Assembly (NCBI RefSeq): GCF_000148995.1
Contig: NZ_GL538352.1
Coordinates: forward strand, 372,001 to 436,000
Length of the DNA: 64,000 bases
Reading direction: 5' to 3'
Source of the DNA: Listeria grayi DSM 20601
GTDB taxonomy: Bacteria; Bacillota; Bacilli; Lactobacillales; Listeriaceae
Part shown: positions 54,851 through 64,000 of the stretch, in pieces
Layout of the letters: the number at the start of each line of letters is the position of its first letter
How positions within the stretch are numbered: position 1 is the first letter of the stretch
Notes under the pieces: generated by a model
Told to the model about the DNA's origin: nothing
The model's input: the letters and a program-made list of their open reading frames with translations, nothing else
Database searches by the model: none
Translations under genes and position numbers: made by a program

Positions 54851-56689
54851 GTGAATTTAAGAGAAGATATTCGTAATGTTGCAATTATTGCCCACGTTGA
54901 CCATGGTAAAACTACCTTAGTAGATGAGTTACTAAGTCAATCCGGTACATTCAGTGATCATGAACAAGTAGAAGAACGCGCAATGGACAGCAACGCCATT
55001 GAAAAAGAACGCGGAATCACGATTTTAGCAAAAAATACTGCTATCAACTACAAAGGTACACACATCAATATCTTAGATACACCTGGACACGCCGATTTCG
55101 GTGGCGAAGTAGAACGTATCATGAAAATGGTTGACGGTGTTGTATTAGTAGTAGATGCTTATGAAGGAACAATGCCGCAAACACGTTTTGTACTGAAAAA
55201 AGCATTGGAACAACACTTGCGTCCGTTAGTAGTTGTCAATAAGATCGACCGTCCTTCTGCTCGTCCAGAGGAAGTCGTAGATGAGATTTTAGAATTATTT
55301 ATCGAATTAGGTGCAGATGACGAGCAATTGGAATTCCCAGTTGTTTATGCTGCTGCTGTAAATGGAACAAGCTCTTTGAGCGCTGACCCTAAGGATCAAC
55401 AAAAAACAATGGAACCGATTTTCGATCTAATCATCAATCACGTTCCAGCACCAGTGGACAATAGCGATGAACCACTTCAATTCCAAGTATCCTTACTTGA
55501 TTATAACGACTATGTTGGTCGTATCGGTATCGGTCGTATCTTCCGTGGGACGATGGCAGTTGGTCAATCGGTATCTCTGATCAAATTAGACGGGACCGTC
55601 AAAAATTTCCGTGTTACAAAAATGTTCGGTTTCTTAGGATTGAAACGTGTGGAGATCCAAGAAGCAAAAGCAGGGGATCTAGTAGCTGTTTCCGGTATGG
55701 AAGACATTTTCGTCGGTGAAACCGTAACACCGGCTGATCACCAAGACGCTTTACCGGTACTTCGCATCGACGAACCAACACTGCAAATGACTTTCGTAAC
55801 GAATAACAGTCCTTTCGCAGGTCGCGAAGGGAAACATGTTACTTCCCGTAAAATCGAAGAACGCTTACTTGCAGAATTGCAAACAGACGTAAGTTTACGT
55901 ATCGACCCAACAGATTCTCCTGATGCTTGGACAGTTTCCGGACGTGGCGAGTTGCATTTATCGATCTTGATCGAAAACATGCGTCGTGAAGGTTACGAAC
56001 TGCAAGTTTCGAAACCAGAAGTAATCATTCGCGAAATCGATGGTGTGAAATGTGAACCGGTTGAACGCGTGCAAGTCGATATCCCAGAAGAATATATGGG
56101 TGGCGTAATGGAATCCCTTAACTCACGTAAGGGGGAAATGCAAGACATGATCAACGATGGTTCTGGACAGATCCGCTTGATTTTCCATGTTCCTTCTCGT
56201 GGCTTGATTGGTTATACAACAGAATTCCTTTCCTTAACACGTGGATACGGAATCATCAACCATACATTTGACAGCTACCAACCTATCCAAAAAGGCCGTG
56301 TCGGCGGACGTAGTCGTGGTGTACTTGTTTCCATGGAAACTGGTAAAACAACGACTTACGGTATCATGCAAGTGGAAGACCGCGGAACGATCTTTGTAGA
56401 ACCGGGTACTGATATTTATGAAGGTATGATCGTCGGCGAAAACAACCGCGAAGGGGATATCGCTGTCAACGTTGTTCGAGCTAAACAAATGACTAACGTT
56501 CGTTCTGCGAATAAAGATCAAACAAACGTTATCAAAAAACCACGTATCTTGACATTAGAAGAATCTTTGGAATTCTTGAATGACGATGAGTATTGTGAAG
56601 TTACACCAGAAAGCATTCGTCTGCGTAAGAAGATCCTTAACAAAAATGAACGTGAAAAAGCAGCAAAACGCTCTAAAACAAACGATTAA
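54851..56689 (+). CDS. typA: Ribosome-associated GTPase TypA/BipA
   Basis: This 612-residue translational GTPase acts in ribosome assembly and stress adaptation. G motifs are AHVDHGKTT near residue 15, [15 protein letters not shown] near 73 and NKIDRPSA near 128. EF-G-like domains follow, and the TypA-specific C-terminus ([33 protein letters not shown]). The start is GTG at 54851 with TAGGAGG upstream. It is monocistronic, with a clear terminator. Confidence 0.96.
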   Translation: MNLREDIRNVAIIAHVDHGKTTLVDELLSQSGTFSDHEQVEERAMDSNAIEKERGITILAKNTAINYKGTHINILDTPGHADFGGEVERIMKMVDGVVLVVDAYEGTMPQTRFVLKKALEQHLRPLVVVNKIDRPSARPEEVVDEILELFIELGADDEQLEFPVVYAAAVNGTSSLSADPKDQQKTMEPIFDLIINHVPAPVDNSDEPLQFQVSLLDYNDYVGRIGIGRIFRGTMAVGQSVSLIKLDGTVKNFRVTKMFGFLGLKRVEIQEAKAGDLVAVSGMEDIFVGETVTPADHQDALPVLRIDEPTLQMTFVTNNSPFAGREGKHVTSRKIEERLLAELQTDVSLRIDPTDSPDAWTVSGRGELHLSILIENMRREGYELQVSKPEVIIREIDGVKCEPVERVQVDIPEEYMGGVMESLNSRKGEMQDMINDGSGQIRLIFHVPSRGLIGYTTEFLSLTRGYGIINHTFDSYQPIQKGRVGGRSRGVLVSMETGKTTTYGIMQVEDRGTIFVEPGTDIYEGMIVGENNREGDIAVNVVRAKQMTNVRSANKDQTNVIKKPRILTLEESLEFLNDDEYCEVTPESIRLRKKILNKNEREKAAKRSKTND

Positions 56690-56701
56690 TCATTGGAAAT
56701 C

Positions 56702-56738
56702 AAAGAGTCCTGTAGCTAGTTTACAGGACTCTTTTTTT
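56702..56738 (+). terminator. typA terminator
   Basis: A perfect 13-bp stem AAAGAGTCCTGTA/TACAGGACTCTTT with a 7-base loop and T run. Confidence 0.93.
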
Positions 56739-56842
56739 AAAAACACTAAAGAAAATGTAAAGAATTAAACACATAACTGACATAATATTGTAATCTTAGG
56801 TTAAATCTGCTATATTAAGATTAAGAGAAAGGTGGGAATACA

Positions 56843-57733
56843 ATGAAAAAAGCGATAACACTTGCAAGTACGTTGATTATTATTGCCATGTTAGCGGCAT
56901 GTGGAAATACGGACAAAAGTGAAAATAATGGGGATAAAAAAGAAACTGCCAAAACGACAACGAGTCAGGCAGTAAAAGAAAAGAAAAACACCGAGAAAAA
57001 AGCAGATTCCGACAAACAAACCACAACAAAAAAAGAAACTTCTGATAAAGATAACAAATCGGATCAATCTACGACAACAGGGACGAAAACCCCTACTACC
57101 AAGAAAGAAGACCCTACAAAAGAAACGCCAGCTAAAAAGCCAGCCACACCAAAAGATTCTTCAAAAACAACAAAAGGAGCATTTTCATTGTCTCCAGAAG
57201 GATTTAAAGTTTCGAACGTAGCACCGATCCTCGGTGGAAATGTTACTAATATCTATGTCAACAGCGACGCTAGCTTCGTCAAGATATTCCGTAATTTAAC
57301 GATCACGATCAACCAAGTGAAAGCAGAAAAACTGACAGCACCAACGAAAAAAGCACCGGCTAGTGATCCGCAAAGCTACTTGAATGGTAAAAACGGTTAT
57401 GTCGTAACACTCGATGTATCGATCCAAAACCGCAGTAATAAAGATGTTATCTACAAAGCGAACGAGATCAGCTTGATGAATGCTTCCAAATCGGTTGGAG
57501 GCAGCTTAGATAATTTTGTACCGGATGCTTACAAATTGGTAGGAAGCAAAAAAGATCCATTTGTATTCGCACCGCATAAGACTGCTCGCGGACTTGTGAC
57601 ATTCACAATGGATGAAGCTACTTATGATTCGATCAAAAATAATACGAAAATCGGAGTACTGAACCCTGATGATTTCGACAACACATTGAAAGATAAAGAT
57701 GATGACATCGTTGTACCTTATAATATCCATTAA
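56843..57733 (+). CDS. Lipoprotein with Lys/Thr-rich linker and DUF4352/5068-like domain
   Basis: The signal peptide ends in lipobox LAAC (Cys20). Residues about 22-112 form a low-complexity Lys/Thr/Asp/Ser linker, probably spanning the wall. The C-terminal domain (about 113-296) is a beta sandwich with LTITINQVKAEKLTAP, YVVTLDVSIQNRSNKDVIY and KTARGLVTFTMDEATYDSI. These resemble telokin-like/DUF4352 extracellular domains. Role unknown. AAAGGTGG precedes the ATG. I recall a similar lipoprotein after typA in Listeria (lmo1068). Confidence 0.85.
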   Translation: MKKAITLASTLIIIAMLAACGNTDKSENNGDKKETAKTTTSQAVKEKKNTEKKADSDKQTTTKKETSDKDNKSDQSTTTGTKTPTTKKEDPTKETPAKKPATPKDSSKTTKGAFSLSPEGFKVSNVAPILGGNVTNIYVNSDASFVKIFRNLTITINQVKAEKLTAPTKKAPASDPQSYLNGKNGYVVTLDVSIQNRSNKDVIYKANEISLMNASKSVGGSLDNFVPDAYKLVGSKKDPFVFAPHKTARGLVTFTMDEATYDSIKNNTKIGVLNPDDFDNTLKDKDDDIVVPYNIH

Positions 57734-57735
57734 AA

Positions 57736-57762
57736 AAATGCCCCGTACACGACGGGGCATTT
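57736..57762. terminator. Bidirectional terminator
   Basis: A stem AAATGCCCCGT/ACGGGGCATTT with a 5-base loop; serves the lipoprotein gene and convergent ylaI. Confidence 0.92.
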
Positions 57763-57815
57763 CTATTTGTATAGATCCAATTACTCGAGTATGTGGCTTT
57801 GCTTTGACAGACACA

Positions 57816-58031
57816 TCACTTCTGCGGGTGAAAATCGATAAACGGTTTTTTATAAGGTTTATGGAAATCAAAATTCCCGGAATTTATACGATGGACTGTA
57901 TTTACAGCGATGCGGTGGTCGCATTCTTCACACAAATACATCTTGATAGGTTTATTGCGAAGCCGTTTTGCTTTAAACGTACGCGAGTCGATTTCATGCG
58001 TTTGATCGCATAAGATACAAGTTACTTTCAT
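57816..58031 (-). CDS. ylaI: YlaI family zinc-ribbon protein
   Basis: This 71-residue protein has two CxxC pairs (CILC at 5-8 and CEEC at 34-37), a zinc ribbon, with KAKRLRNKPIKMYLCEECDHRI as the conserved core. It matches Bacillus YlaI/DUF2197; function unknown. AGGTGAAA precedes the ATG at 58031. It is divergent from ylaN, as in related genomes. Confidence 0.9.
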   Translation of the reverse strand: MKVTCILCDQTHEIDSRTFKAKRLRNKPIKMYLCEECDHRIAVNTVHRINSGNFDFHKPYKKPFIDFHPQK

Positions 58032-58228
58032 AATTTTTCACCTCATGAGAGTATTATACCATCTTTATAAGGGAAAGATAAAGAATAAAAATTCAGTCAA
58101 TTTAAGCTTTTCCTTACGTGAACTATTGCGTAATATCATTTTTATGCTATACTGAAAGATGAAAAAGATTTTTACTCTTGACATAGAGTTGATGATATTT
58201 AGAAGGTTATGTGAATGGGGGTAGCAGT

Positions 58229-58513
58229 ATGGCAACAAAAAAAGCAGTCAATCATCGAGCAGAGGCCATTGATATTTTGAAACAAGATGCAAAAAGAATC
58301 CTGCAGCTGATCAAAGTGCAGATGGATAATTTAACATTACCACAATGTCCTGCTTATGAAGAAGTTCTGGATACCCAAATGTATGGGCTGTCGAAGGAAA
58401 TCAATTTCGCGGTAAGACTTGGATTAGTGGACCCAGAAGAAGGTAAAAAATTATTAGCTACTTTAGAAAAAGAGCTTTCCGCATTGCATGAACTGGCAAT
58501 GAACCGAAAATAA
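58229..58513 (+). CDS. ylaN: YlaN family protein (iron-linked Fur partner)
   Basis: This 94-residue protein begins [24 protein letters not shown] and includes [29 protein letters not shown], typical of the essential YlaN/UPF0358 family. Recent work in Firmicutes links YlaN to Fur, relieving repression when iron is low; I rely on memory for this. The ATG at 58229 follows GGGGGTAG. Together with the Fur-box gene at 18421 it gives the window two iron-linked loci. Confidence 0.93.
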   Translation: MATKKAVNHRAEAIDILKQDAKRILQLIKVQMDNLTLPQCPAYEEVLDTQMYGLSKEINFAVRLGLVDPEEGKKLLATLEKELSALHELAMNRK

Positions 58514-58520
58514 ATGGATA

Positions 58521-58551
58521 AAAACTGCTGATCGCTTCAGCGGTTTTTTTT
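58521..58551 (+). terminator. ylaN terminator
   Basis: A stem AAAACTGCTGA/TCAGCGGTTTT (one G-T pair) with 5-base loop and T run. Confidence 0.88.
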
Positions 58552-58662
58552 ATGCAAACAAAAGTTTTATTATTTTTAAAAATTGAGTGCTTGAGGTTCT
58601 TTTCTTGTCTGACATCCTATATAATGAAAGAGAAGCAATTTTTCTAAGATTGGAAGATGTGT

Positions 58663-59832
58663 ATGTTCAAAAGAATTATGAAATCCTATGATTATAGTAT
58701 CATTATTACATATATCCTGTTATGTTTATTTGGTTTGATTATGGTCTATAGTGCGAGTTGGTCTTTAGCTTTTCGGAATGATCTAGTCGCAGATTATTTT
58801 TACACGCGACAATTAAAAAATTTGATACTCAGTTTTATTATCTTTATTGTCTTTGCAATCGTTCCCTATAAACTGTTCCAGCGCAACAAGTTTCTTGTAC
58901 CGATGGTGGTAGGGATGATCGCACTGCTTTGCATGATTTTCGTACTGGGACATACGTCAAATAATGCCAACAGTTGGTTTCGCATCGGAACAGCTTCCTT
59001 GCAGCCAGCAGAGTTTGCAAAAGTAGTCGTGATAATTTATATGTCGGCGATCTATGCTCGGAAGCAAAACTATATCGATGATTTTAACAGAGGCGTTTTA
59101 CCGCCCATTATTTTCTTGGCGTTTATCTGTTTCCTGATCATTATTCAGCCTGACCTAGGGACAACGTTCATTATTTTCTTCACAGGCTGCTGCATCATCA
59201 TCGCATCCGGAATGCGGCTCAAGACGATCTCGAAGCTGATTGGGATCGCTGCGGGGTTGATCGCAGGGTTTACGCTACTTGTGCTGATCATGCCGGAGCA
59301 GATTCGTGAAAAAATTATTTCTCCTACACGGATCGGTCGCTTGACTGGCTTCCAAAACCCATTCCATGATATTGGGAAAACGGGACATCAGTTAGTCAAT
59401 TCTCTCTATGCGATTGGTTCTGGCGGCGGCTTTGGTCAAGGTTTGGGACAAAGTGTTCAGAAGCTGGGCTACCTTCCCGAAGCACATACCGATTTTATTA
59501 TCGCCGTGATCGCGGAAGAATTAGGTATCTTAGGGGTAATGTTCGTGATCGGCGGTCTGTTCTTCTTGATCTTCAAGATCGCGCTCACAGGATTACGCAC
59601 TTCTAGCCCGTTTGGTGCTTTAGTATGTTATGGGACAGCGGGATTATTCGCGATCCAGTCGTTCATTAATCTTGGCGGTGCATCCGGCTTGATCCCGATA
59701 ACAGGGGTAACGTTGCCATTTATCAGTTATGGTGGTTCCTCGCTGATGGTGCTCTCGATGTTGCTTGGTTTGATTGTGAATATCAATATGATGGAACGTT
59801 ATAAAAAGAAATATCCCGTTCTTGAAAAATAG
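58663..59832 (+). CDS. ftsW: FtsW/RodA/SpoVE-family peptidoglycan glycosyltransferase (FtsW)
   Basis: This 389-residue SEDS protein has about ten membrane helices and polymerises lipid II at the septum or side wall. Conserved segments are SWFRIGTASLQPAEFAKV near residue 108-125, HQLVNSLYAIGSGGGFGQGLGQS near 246, LPEAHTDFIIAVIAEELG near 275 and GVTLPFISYGGSS near 350. The ATG at 58663 gives proper spacing to GGAAG; an ATG two codons earlier touches that site. By position between ylaN and pycA it is FtsW. Confidence 0.92.
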   Translation: MFKRIMKSYDYSIIITYILLCLFGLIMVYSASWSLAFRNDLVADYFYTRQLKNLILSFIIFIVFAIVPYKLFQRNKFLVPMVVGMIALLCMIFVLGHTSNNANSWFRIGTASLQPAEFAKVVVIIYMSAIYARKQNYIDDFNRGVLPPIIFLAFICFLIIIQPDLGTTFIIFFTGCCIIIASGMRLKTISKLIGIAAGLIAGFTLLVLIMPEQIREKIISPTRIGRLTGFQNPFHDIGKTGHQLVNSLYAIGSGGGFGQGLGQSVQKLGYLPEAHTDFIIAVIAEELGILGVMFVIGGLFFLIFKIALTGLRTSSPFGALVCYGTAGLFAIQSFINLGGASGLIPITGVTLPFISYGGSSLMVLSMLLGLIVNINMMERYKKKYPVLEK

Positions 59833-59834
59833 TG

Positions 59835-59895
59835 AAAAGGCTTGATAGAAGCACAGAACCGGTAATTGGTACGTGTTTTCCTCAAGCCTTTTGCT
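59835..59895 (+). terminator. Terminator after ftsW
   Basis: An 11-bp stem AAAAGGCTTGA/TCAAGCCTTTT with a 36-base loop containing a CCGG-TAA-TTGG hairpin; short T run. The gap 59896-60150 is AT-rich and holds the pycA promoter region. Confidence 0.65.
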
Positions 59896-60058
59896 TCAGT
59901 TTCTTAACTTTTTAAATAATTTCGAGGAAAACAATTTACATTTCCTATACTTTAATACTATAATAACTGTTATATATCCTTTCATAGAACTTACGTCATA
60001 AATAGTTAAAAAGAAGTTTTTGAAAATTTTGAGTTTAACAATATGTCCTTTGGGGAGT

Positions 60059-60079
60059 TGGTTGTTTTTATAATAACCA
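60059..60079. repeat. Inverted repeat in the pycA promoter region
   Basis: TGGTTGTT-TTTAT-AATAACCA (one G-T mismatch) encloses TATAAT at 60069-60074, so a protein bound here would cover the -10. Confidence 0.45.
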
Positions 60080-60150
60080 GTTCTTTTAATAGAGAGGAAA
60101 AACTGTGCACTCAAATCACGATGAACAAAATGTTGGTTAGGAGGAGAATA

Positions 60151-63100
60151 ATGAATAATATCAAGAAAGTTTTAGTCGCTAACCGAAGCGAAATTGCGAT
60201 CCGCATCATGCGCGCCTGTACAGAGTTAAAGATCAAAACGGTTGCAATCTATTCGAAAGAGGATTCGGCTGCATTCCACCGCTATAAAGCGGATGAAGCT
60301 TACTTAGTAGGTAAAGGCAAAAAACCGATCGATGCATATTTGGATATCGATAATATCATTGAGATCGCTAAAGAATCGAATGCCGATGCTATCCATCCTG
60401 GATATGGCTTTCTTTCCGAGAATATCGAGTTTGCCAAACGTTGTGAACAAGAAGGAATTATTTTCATTGGGCCTAAATCGAAACATTTAGATATGTTTGG
60501 GGATAAAATAAAAGCCAAAGAGCAAGCATTATTAGCTGGAATACCAGTTATTCCTGGTAGTAATGGTCCTGTCTCCGGTGTAGAAGAAGTAGAAGCTTTT
60601 GGTGAGAAAAACGGTTATCCGCTAATGATCAAAGCATCTCTTGGCGGCGGCGGACGCGGCATGCGTGTCGTAAATTCCAAAGCAGAAGTGAAAGATTCTT
60701 ATGAACGTGCTGCCTCAGAAGCAAAAGCAGCGTTCGGGAATGATGAAGTATATGTAGAAAAATGCGTGATCAACCCGAAACATATCGAAGTTCAAATTTT
60801 AGCTGATAAACATGGAAACATCGTCCACTTGTTTGAGCGGGACTGTTCGATTCAGCGCCGTCATCAAAAAGTAGTAGAAGTAGCTCCTTGTCAAGCAATC
60901 ACCGAAGACCTTCGAGAACGTATCTGTAATGCTGCCGTTAAACTGATGGAAAACGTCCAATACGTAAATGCGGGAACAGTCGAATTTCTAGTTGAAGGCG
61001 AAGAATTTTACTTTATCGAAGTAAATCCACGTGTTCAAGTAGAACATACGATCACAGAAATGATCACAGGTGTGGACATCGTGCAATCGCAGATCTTTAT
61101 TGCGGATGACTTAGAGTTACATGGTGATGTGATGGCGATTCCTGAGCAAAAAGATCTTCGTATCAATGGTTCCGCTATCCAATGCCGGATAACTACTGAA
61201 GATCCACTTAACAATTTCATGCCGGATACAGGACGAGTAGATACTTATCGCTCAACTGGCGGCTTTGGAGTACGTCTGGATGCTGGAAATGGTTTCCAAG
61301 GAACAGTCGTAACCCCGTTTTATGATTCTTTACTTGTAAAATTATGTACGTGGGGAATGACATTTGAACAAGCCGTTCGGAAAATGCGCCGTAACTTGGT
61401 AGAATTCCGGATCCGCGGCGTGAAAACCAATATTCCGTTCTTATTGAATGTAGTAAGACATCCTGACTTTATTTCCAGCAAATACAATACATCCTTTATC
61501 GATAGTACGCCGGAATTATTCGACTTCCCGCATATCCGCGACCGTGGGACGAAAACACTCCGCTACATCGGAACTGTCACCGTCAACGGTTTCCCAGGTA
61601 TCAAGCAGGAAGATAAAGCGGTCTATACGACACCGCGCGTGCCGAAGATCGCCTATGATTCCAAGATCGAGCCAGGTACGAAACAAATCTTGGATGCGAA
61701 AGGTCCGGAAGGGATCGTAGACTGGATCAAATCGCATGAGGAAGTATTGCTTACAGATACGACGCTGCGAGATGCCCATCAATCGTTGCTTGCAACGCGT
61801 GTTCGTTCTAAAGATATTTTCCGGATCGCGGATGCAATGGCGCATATGCTACCGAATATGTTCTCGTTTGAAATGTGGGGCGGTGCGACTTTCGACGTTG
61901 CCTATCGTTTCTTGAATGAAGATCCATGGGTGCGTTTAGAAACATTGCGTAAAAAAATCCCGAATGTCATGTTCCAAATGTTACTTCGCGGTGCAAATGC
62001 AGTCGGCTATAAAAACTATCCAGACAATGTCATTCAAGAATTTATCAAGCAATCTGCTAAATCCGGTGTCGATGTTTTCCGTATTTTCGATAGCTTGAAC
62101 TGGCTGAAAGGAATGGAAGTATCTATCCAATCCGTAAGAGAAGCAGGTAAAGTTGTAGAAGCAGCTATTTGTTATACAGGAGATATCGATGATGAGACCA
62201 GAACGAAATTTACCATTGATTATTATAAAGATATGGCGAAAGAGTTAGTGGCACAAGGTACGCACATTTTAGGAATCAAAGATATGGCAGGGCTACTAAA
62301 ACCACAAGCTGCGTATCGTCTAGTCAGTGAACTGAAAGAAACGATCGACATCCCGATCCATCTGCATACGCATGACACGAGCGGTAACGGTATTTATACG
62401 TATGCGGCGGCAGTCAGTGCCGGTGTGGATATCGTCGATGTTGCTTCCAGCGCGATGAGCGGAGCGACTTCACAACCAAGTATGACAGGACTTTACTACG
62501 GTCTAGTAAATGGGAACCGTCAAACGAATTTAAACGCGCAAAATTCCCAAACGATCAACCATTATTGGGAAGATGTCCGCAAGTATTACAAGGACTTCGA
62601 TAACTCGCTTAATTCACCGCAAACAGAAGTATACATCCATGAAATGCCGGGCGGTCAATATACGAACTTGCATCAACAAGCAATTGCTGTCGGACTAGGC
62701 GAACGCTGGGACGATGTAAAGAGCATGTATTCAGAAGTGAATCGAATGTTTGGTGACATCGTAAAAGTAACGCCTTCCTCGAAAGTAGTCGGCGATATGG
62801 CTCTCTTCATGGTTCAAAATGAATTGACAGAAGAAGATGTCTACGAAAAGGGCGATACGATCGACTTCCCGGATTCTGTTATCGAGTTCTTCATGGGCGA
62901 GATCGGTCAACCTTATGGTGGCTTCCCTGAAAAACTGCAAAAACTGATTTTGAAAGGTAAAAAACCACTGACAGAACGCCCAGGTGCATTGATGGAACCT
63001 GTCAACTTTGCAGAAGTGAAGACAGAATTACAAGAAAAAATCGGTTATGAACCAAGTGAAAAAGAAGTGCTTTCGTACATTCTTTATCCGAAAGTCTTCC

Positions 63101-63591
63101 TAGAATACCGCAAAATGATCGATACGTATGGAGATGTAACAGTTCTCGATACACCGACATTCTTTAAAGGAATGCGTTTAGGTGAGACGATTCAAGTCGA
63201 ACTTGAAAAAGGGAAGATCTTGATGATCAAACTGAATTCGATCGGTGAACCAATTGCTGACGGAACACGCGTGGTTTATTTTGAACTAAACGGTCAGCCG
63301 CGTGAGATCAATATCCAAGATTTCAACGTTCAATCGACAGTCATTTCCAGACGCAAGATCGATACCAACAATCCGGAACATATCGGTGCTACCATGACCG
63401 GTTCTGTGATCCAAGTCGTTCGTCAAAAAGGCGAGCGTGTGAAGAAAGGCGATCCATTGTTGATCACTGAAGCAATGAAAATGGAAACAACTATCCAAGC
63501 GCCATTTGATGGCGAAGTAGGAACGATCTACGTAACGGATGGCGACACCATTGATTCCGGTGACCTACTAATGGAAGTAAATCGCGTTTAA
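60151..63591 (+). CDS. pycA: Pyruvate carboxylase
   Basis: This 1146-residue enzyme makes oxaloacetate from pyruvate and bicarbonate. The biotin carboxylase domain (about 1-455) has KKVLVANRSEIAIRI, KASLGGGGRGMRVV and EVNPRVQVEHT. The carboxyltransferase domain (about 530-810) has DTTLRDAHQSLLATRVR, metal-binding HLHTHDTSGN and the lysine in GIKDMAGL. The biotinyl domain near the C-terminus has ITEAMKMET. Listeria PycA is a characterised c-di-AMP target, bound at the subunit interface and inhibited. The ATG at 60151 follows AGGAGGAG; a longer in-frame start is unlikely. It is essential for the incomplete TCA cycle of Listeria. Confidence 0.96.
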   Translation: MNNIKKVLVANRSEIAIRIMRACTELKIKTVAIYSKEDSAAFHRYKADEAYLVGKGKKPIDAYLDIDNIIEIAKESNADAIHPGYGFLSENIEFAKRCEQEGIIFIGPKSKHLDMFGDKIKAKEQALLAGIPVIPGSNGPVSGVEEVEAFGEKNGYPLMIKASLGGGGRGMRVVNSKAEVKDSYERAASEAKAAFGNDEVYVEKCVINPKHIEVQILADKHGNIVHLFERDCSIQRRHQKVVEVAPCQAITEDLRERICNAAVKLMENVQYVNAGTVEFLVEGEEFYFIEVNPRVQVEHTITEMITGVDIVQSQIFIADDLELHGDVMAIPEQKDLRINGSAIQCRITTEDPLNNFMPDTGRVDTYRSTGGFGVRLDAGNGFQGTVVTPFYDSLLVKLCTWGMTFEQAVRKMRRNLVEFRIRGVKTNIPFLLNVVRHPDFISSKYNTSFIDSTPELFDFPHIRDRGTKTLRYIGTVTVNGFPGIKQEDKAVYTTPRVPKIAYDSKIEPGTKQILDAKGPEGIVDWIKSHEEVLLTDTTLRDAHQSLLATRVRSKDIFRIADAMAHMLPNMFSFEMWGGATFDVAYRFLNEDPWVRLETLRKKIPNVMFQMLLRGANAVGYKNYPDNVIQEFIKQSAKSGVDVFRIFDSLNWLKGMEVSIQSVREAGKVVEAAICYTGDIDDETRTKFTIDYYKDMAKELVAQGTHILGIKDMAGLLKPQAAYRLVSELKETIDIPIHLHTHDTSGNGIYTYAAAVSAGVDIVDVASSAMSGATSQPSMTGLYYGLVNGNRQTNLNAQNSQTINHYWEDVRKYYKDFDNSLNSPQTEVYIHEMPGGQYTNLHQQAIAVGLGERWDDVKSMYSEVNRMFGDIVKVTPSSKVVGDMALFMVQNELTEEDVYEKGDTIDFPDSVIEFFMGEIGQPYGGFPEKLQKLILKGKKPLTERPGALMEPVNFAEVKTELQEKIGYEPSEKEVLSYILYPKVFLEYRKMIDTYGDVTVLDTPTFFKGMRLGETIQVELEKGKILMIKLNSIGEPIADGTRVVYFELNGQPREINIQDFNVQSTVISRRKIDTNNPEHIGATMTGSVIQVVRQKGERVKKGDPLLITEAMKMETTIQAPFDGEVGTIYVTDGDTIDSGDLLMEVNRV

Positions 63592-63602
63592 AGAAAAAGG
63601 CT

Positions 63603-63639
63603 ATCGCAGGCAGTCCTATGCAGACTGCCTGCGATTTTT
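63603..63639 (+). terminator. pycA terminator
   Basis: A perfect 12-bp stem ATCGCAGGCAGT/ACTGCCTGCGAT with 9-base loop and TTTTT, ending just before the next gene's ribosome binding site. Confidence 0.9.
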
Positions 63640-63652
63640 AAGGAGTTAGAAA

Positions 63653-64000
63653 ATGAAATTGTTGAAAAGCTTACCTATCTTATTACTTGCCGGAATACTT
63701 GCTTCCTGCGGCATGTCTAGCACGACCGAAAAGGCTCAAACCCCTAGCTTCCATAAGGTGGTAGATGCAGAAGGGAACAAAATCCAGCTAAAGCAGAAAC
63801 CTAAAAAAATCGTTTCTTTGATACCAAGCAACACGGAGATCCTCTTTGCACTTGGTCTTGGAAAAGAAGTGAAAGGCGTTACTGCGTATGATGACTATCC
63901 TAAAGCTGCGCAAAAAATAATCAAAGTCGTTTCCACTGAAGTCGATACAGAAAAAATCATTGCCATGAAGCCAGATCTTGTACTCGGTCACGAGTCTAGC
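63653..64000 (+). CDS. ABC transporter substrate-binding lipoprotein (BtuF/FhuD-like), 3' truncated by window edge
   Basis: The frame runs open from ATG 63653 (AAGGAG upstream) to the window end, giving 116 codons. The signal peptide has lipobox LASC (Cys19). The segment KKIVSLIPSNTEILFALGLGKEVKGVTAYDDYP, and later KIIAMKPDLVLGHES, are typical of class III binding proteins for cobalamin, haem or siderophores (PF01497). The ligand cannot be told from the N-terminal half. I recall such a gene after pycA in Listeria (lmo1073). Confidence 0.9.
   Translation, partial: MKLLKSLPILLLAGILASCGMSSTTEKAQTPSFHKVVDAEGNKIQLKQKPKKIVSLIPSNTEILFALGLGKEVKGVTAYDDYPKAAQKIIKVVSTEVDTEKIIAMKPDLVLGHESS

Overview
The window looks like chromosome from a Listeria-type low-GC Gram-positive (Listeriaceae). 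From memory, the backbone order clpE, ykvS-like, ptsHI, patA, ykyB, ykuJ, cbpB, ccpC, dapH, dapL, ykuT, gbuABC, EIIA, cutC, cvfB, liaFSR, ktrC, rnjA/rpoY, def, pdhABCD, LDH-like, yktA, corA, yktB, suhB, typA, ylaI, ylaN, ftsW, pycA matches L. monocytogenes around lmo0997-lmo1073. The species is probably not L. monocytogenes: an almost complete ribDEAH operon lies next to clpE, and base composition looks a little richer in GC than that species. L. grayi or another species outside the monocytogenes group would fit, but this is inference.

Layout. 1-2.9 kb: riboflavin operon, with ribD cut by the left edge. 2.9-9 kb: clpE under two CtsR operators, then accessory genes (an unknown, a CPBP-family membrane protein, an orphan TagH-like ABC protein with LysM, a DUF422/CruF-like membrane protein, a DUF2187 protein). 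9-11.3 kb: ptsH-ptsI. 11.4-14.1 kb: CmtR-like metal sensor and CadA/ZntA-type P1B ATPase. 14-22.6 kb: DUF218 protein, a 3-hydroxyisobutyrate dehydrogenase-like enzyme, SpeG, PatA, YkyB, a Fur-box-controlled 71-aa protein, YkuJ, the c-di-AMP-binding CBS protein CbpB/DarB, CcpC, DapH and DapL. PatA, DapH and DapL together supply the N-acetyl branch of diaminopimelate/lysine synthesis. 22.6-27.4 kb: a nucleoside-salvage cluster (LacI/RbsR-like repressor, nucleoside hydrolase, DcuC-type transporter, ribokinase, VOC protein) with near-perfect palindromic operators.

27.5-38.6 kb: mechanosensitive channel YkuT, glycine betaine transporter GbuABC, EIIA-Glc, CutC, CvfB, the LiaFSR envelope-stress system, KtrC and an unknown lipoprotein. 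38.6-43.6 kb: rnjA-rpoY, a 740-bp AT-rich gap, an accessory secreted-peptide/lipoprotein pair, a Cof-type HAD phosphatase and def. 43.6-49.6 kb: a 700-bp regulatory region and pdhABCD. 49.7-64 kb: small membrane protein, degenerate LDH-like protein, UPF0223, DsbA-fold protein, CorA with a candidate proline/acidic leader peptide, YktB, SuhB, TypA, a lipoprotein, YlaI, YlaN, FtsW/RodA, pyruvate carboxylase, and a partial metal/cobalamin/haem-type binding lipoprotein at the right edge.

Themes: central carbon entry (PTS, PDH, PycA), osmotic and ion control (Gbu, MscS, KtrC, CorA), and c-di-AMP effectors (CbpB, KtrC, PycA). No rRNA, tRNA, CRISPR, insertion sequence or prophage was seen. The observations I rate highest are the 33-codon ORF ahead of corA with an EPEP stretch, the 40-bp perfect palindrome and roughly 320-nt leader ahead of pdhA, the Fur-box small protein, the palindromic operators of the nucleoside cluster, and the LDH-like protein without its catalytic residues.
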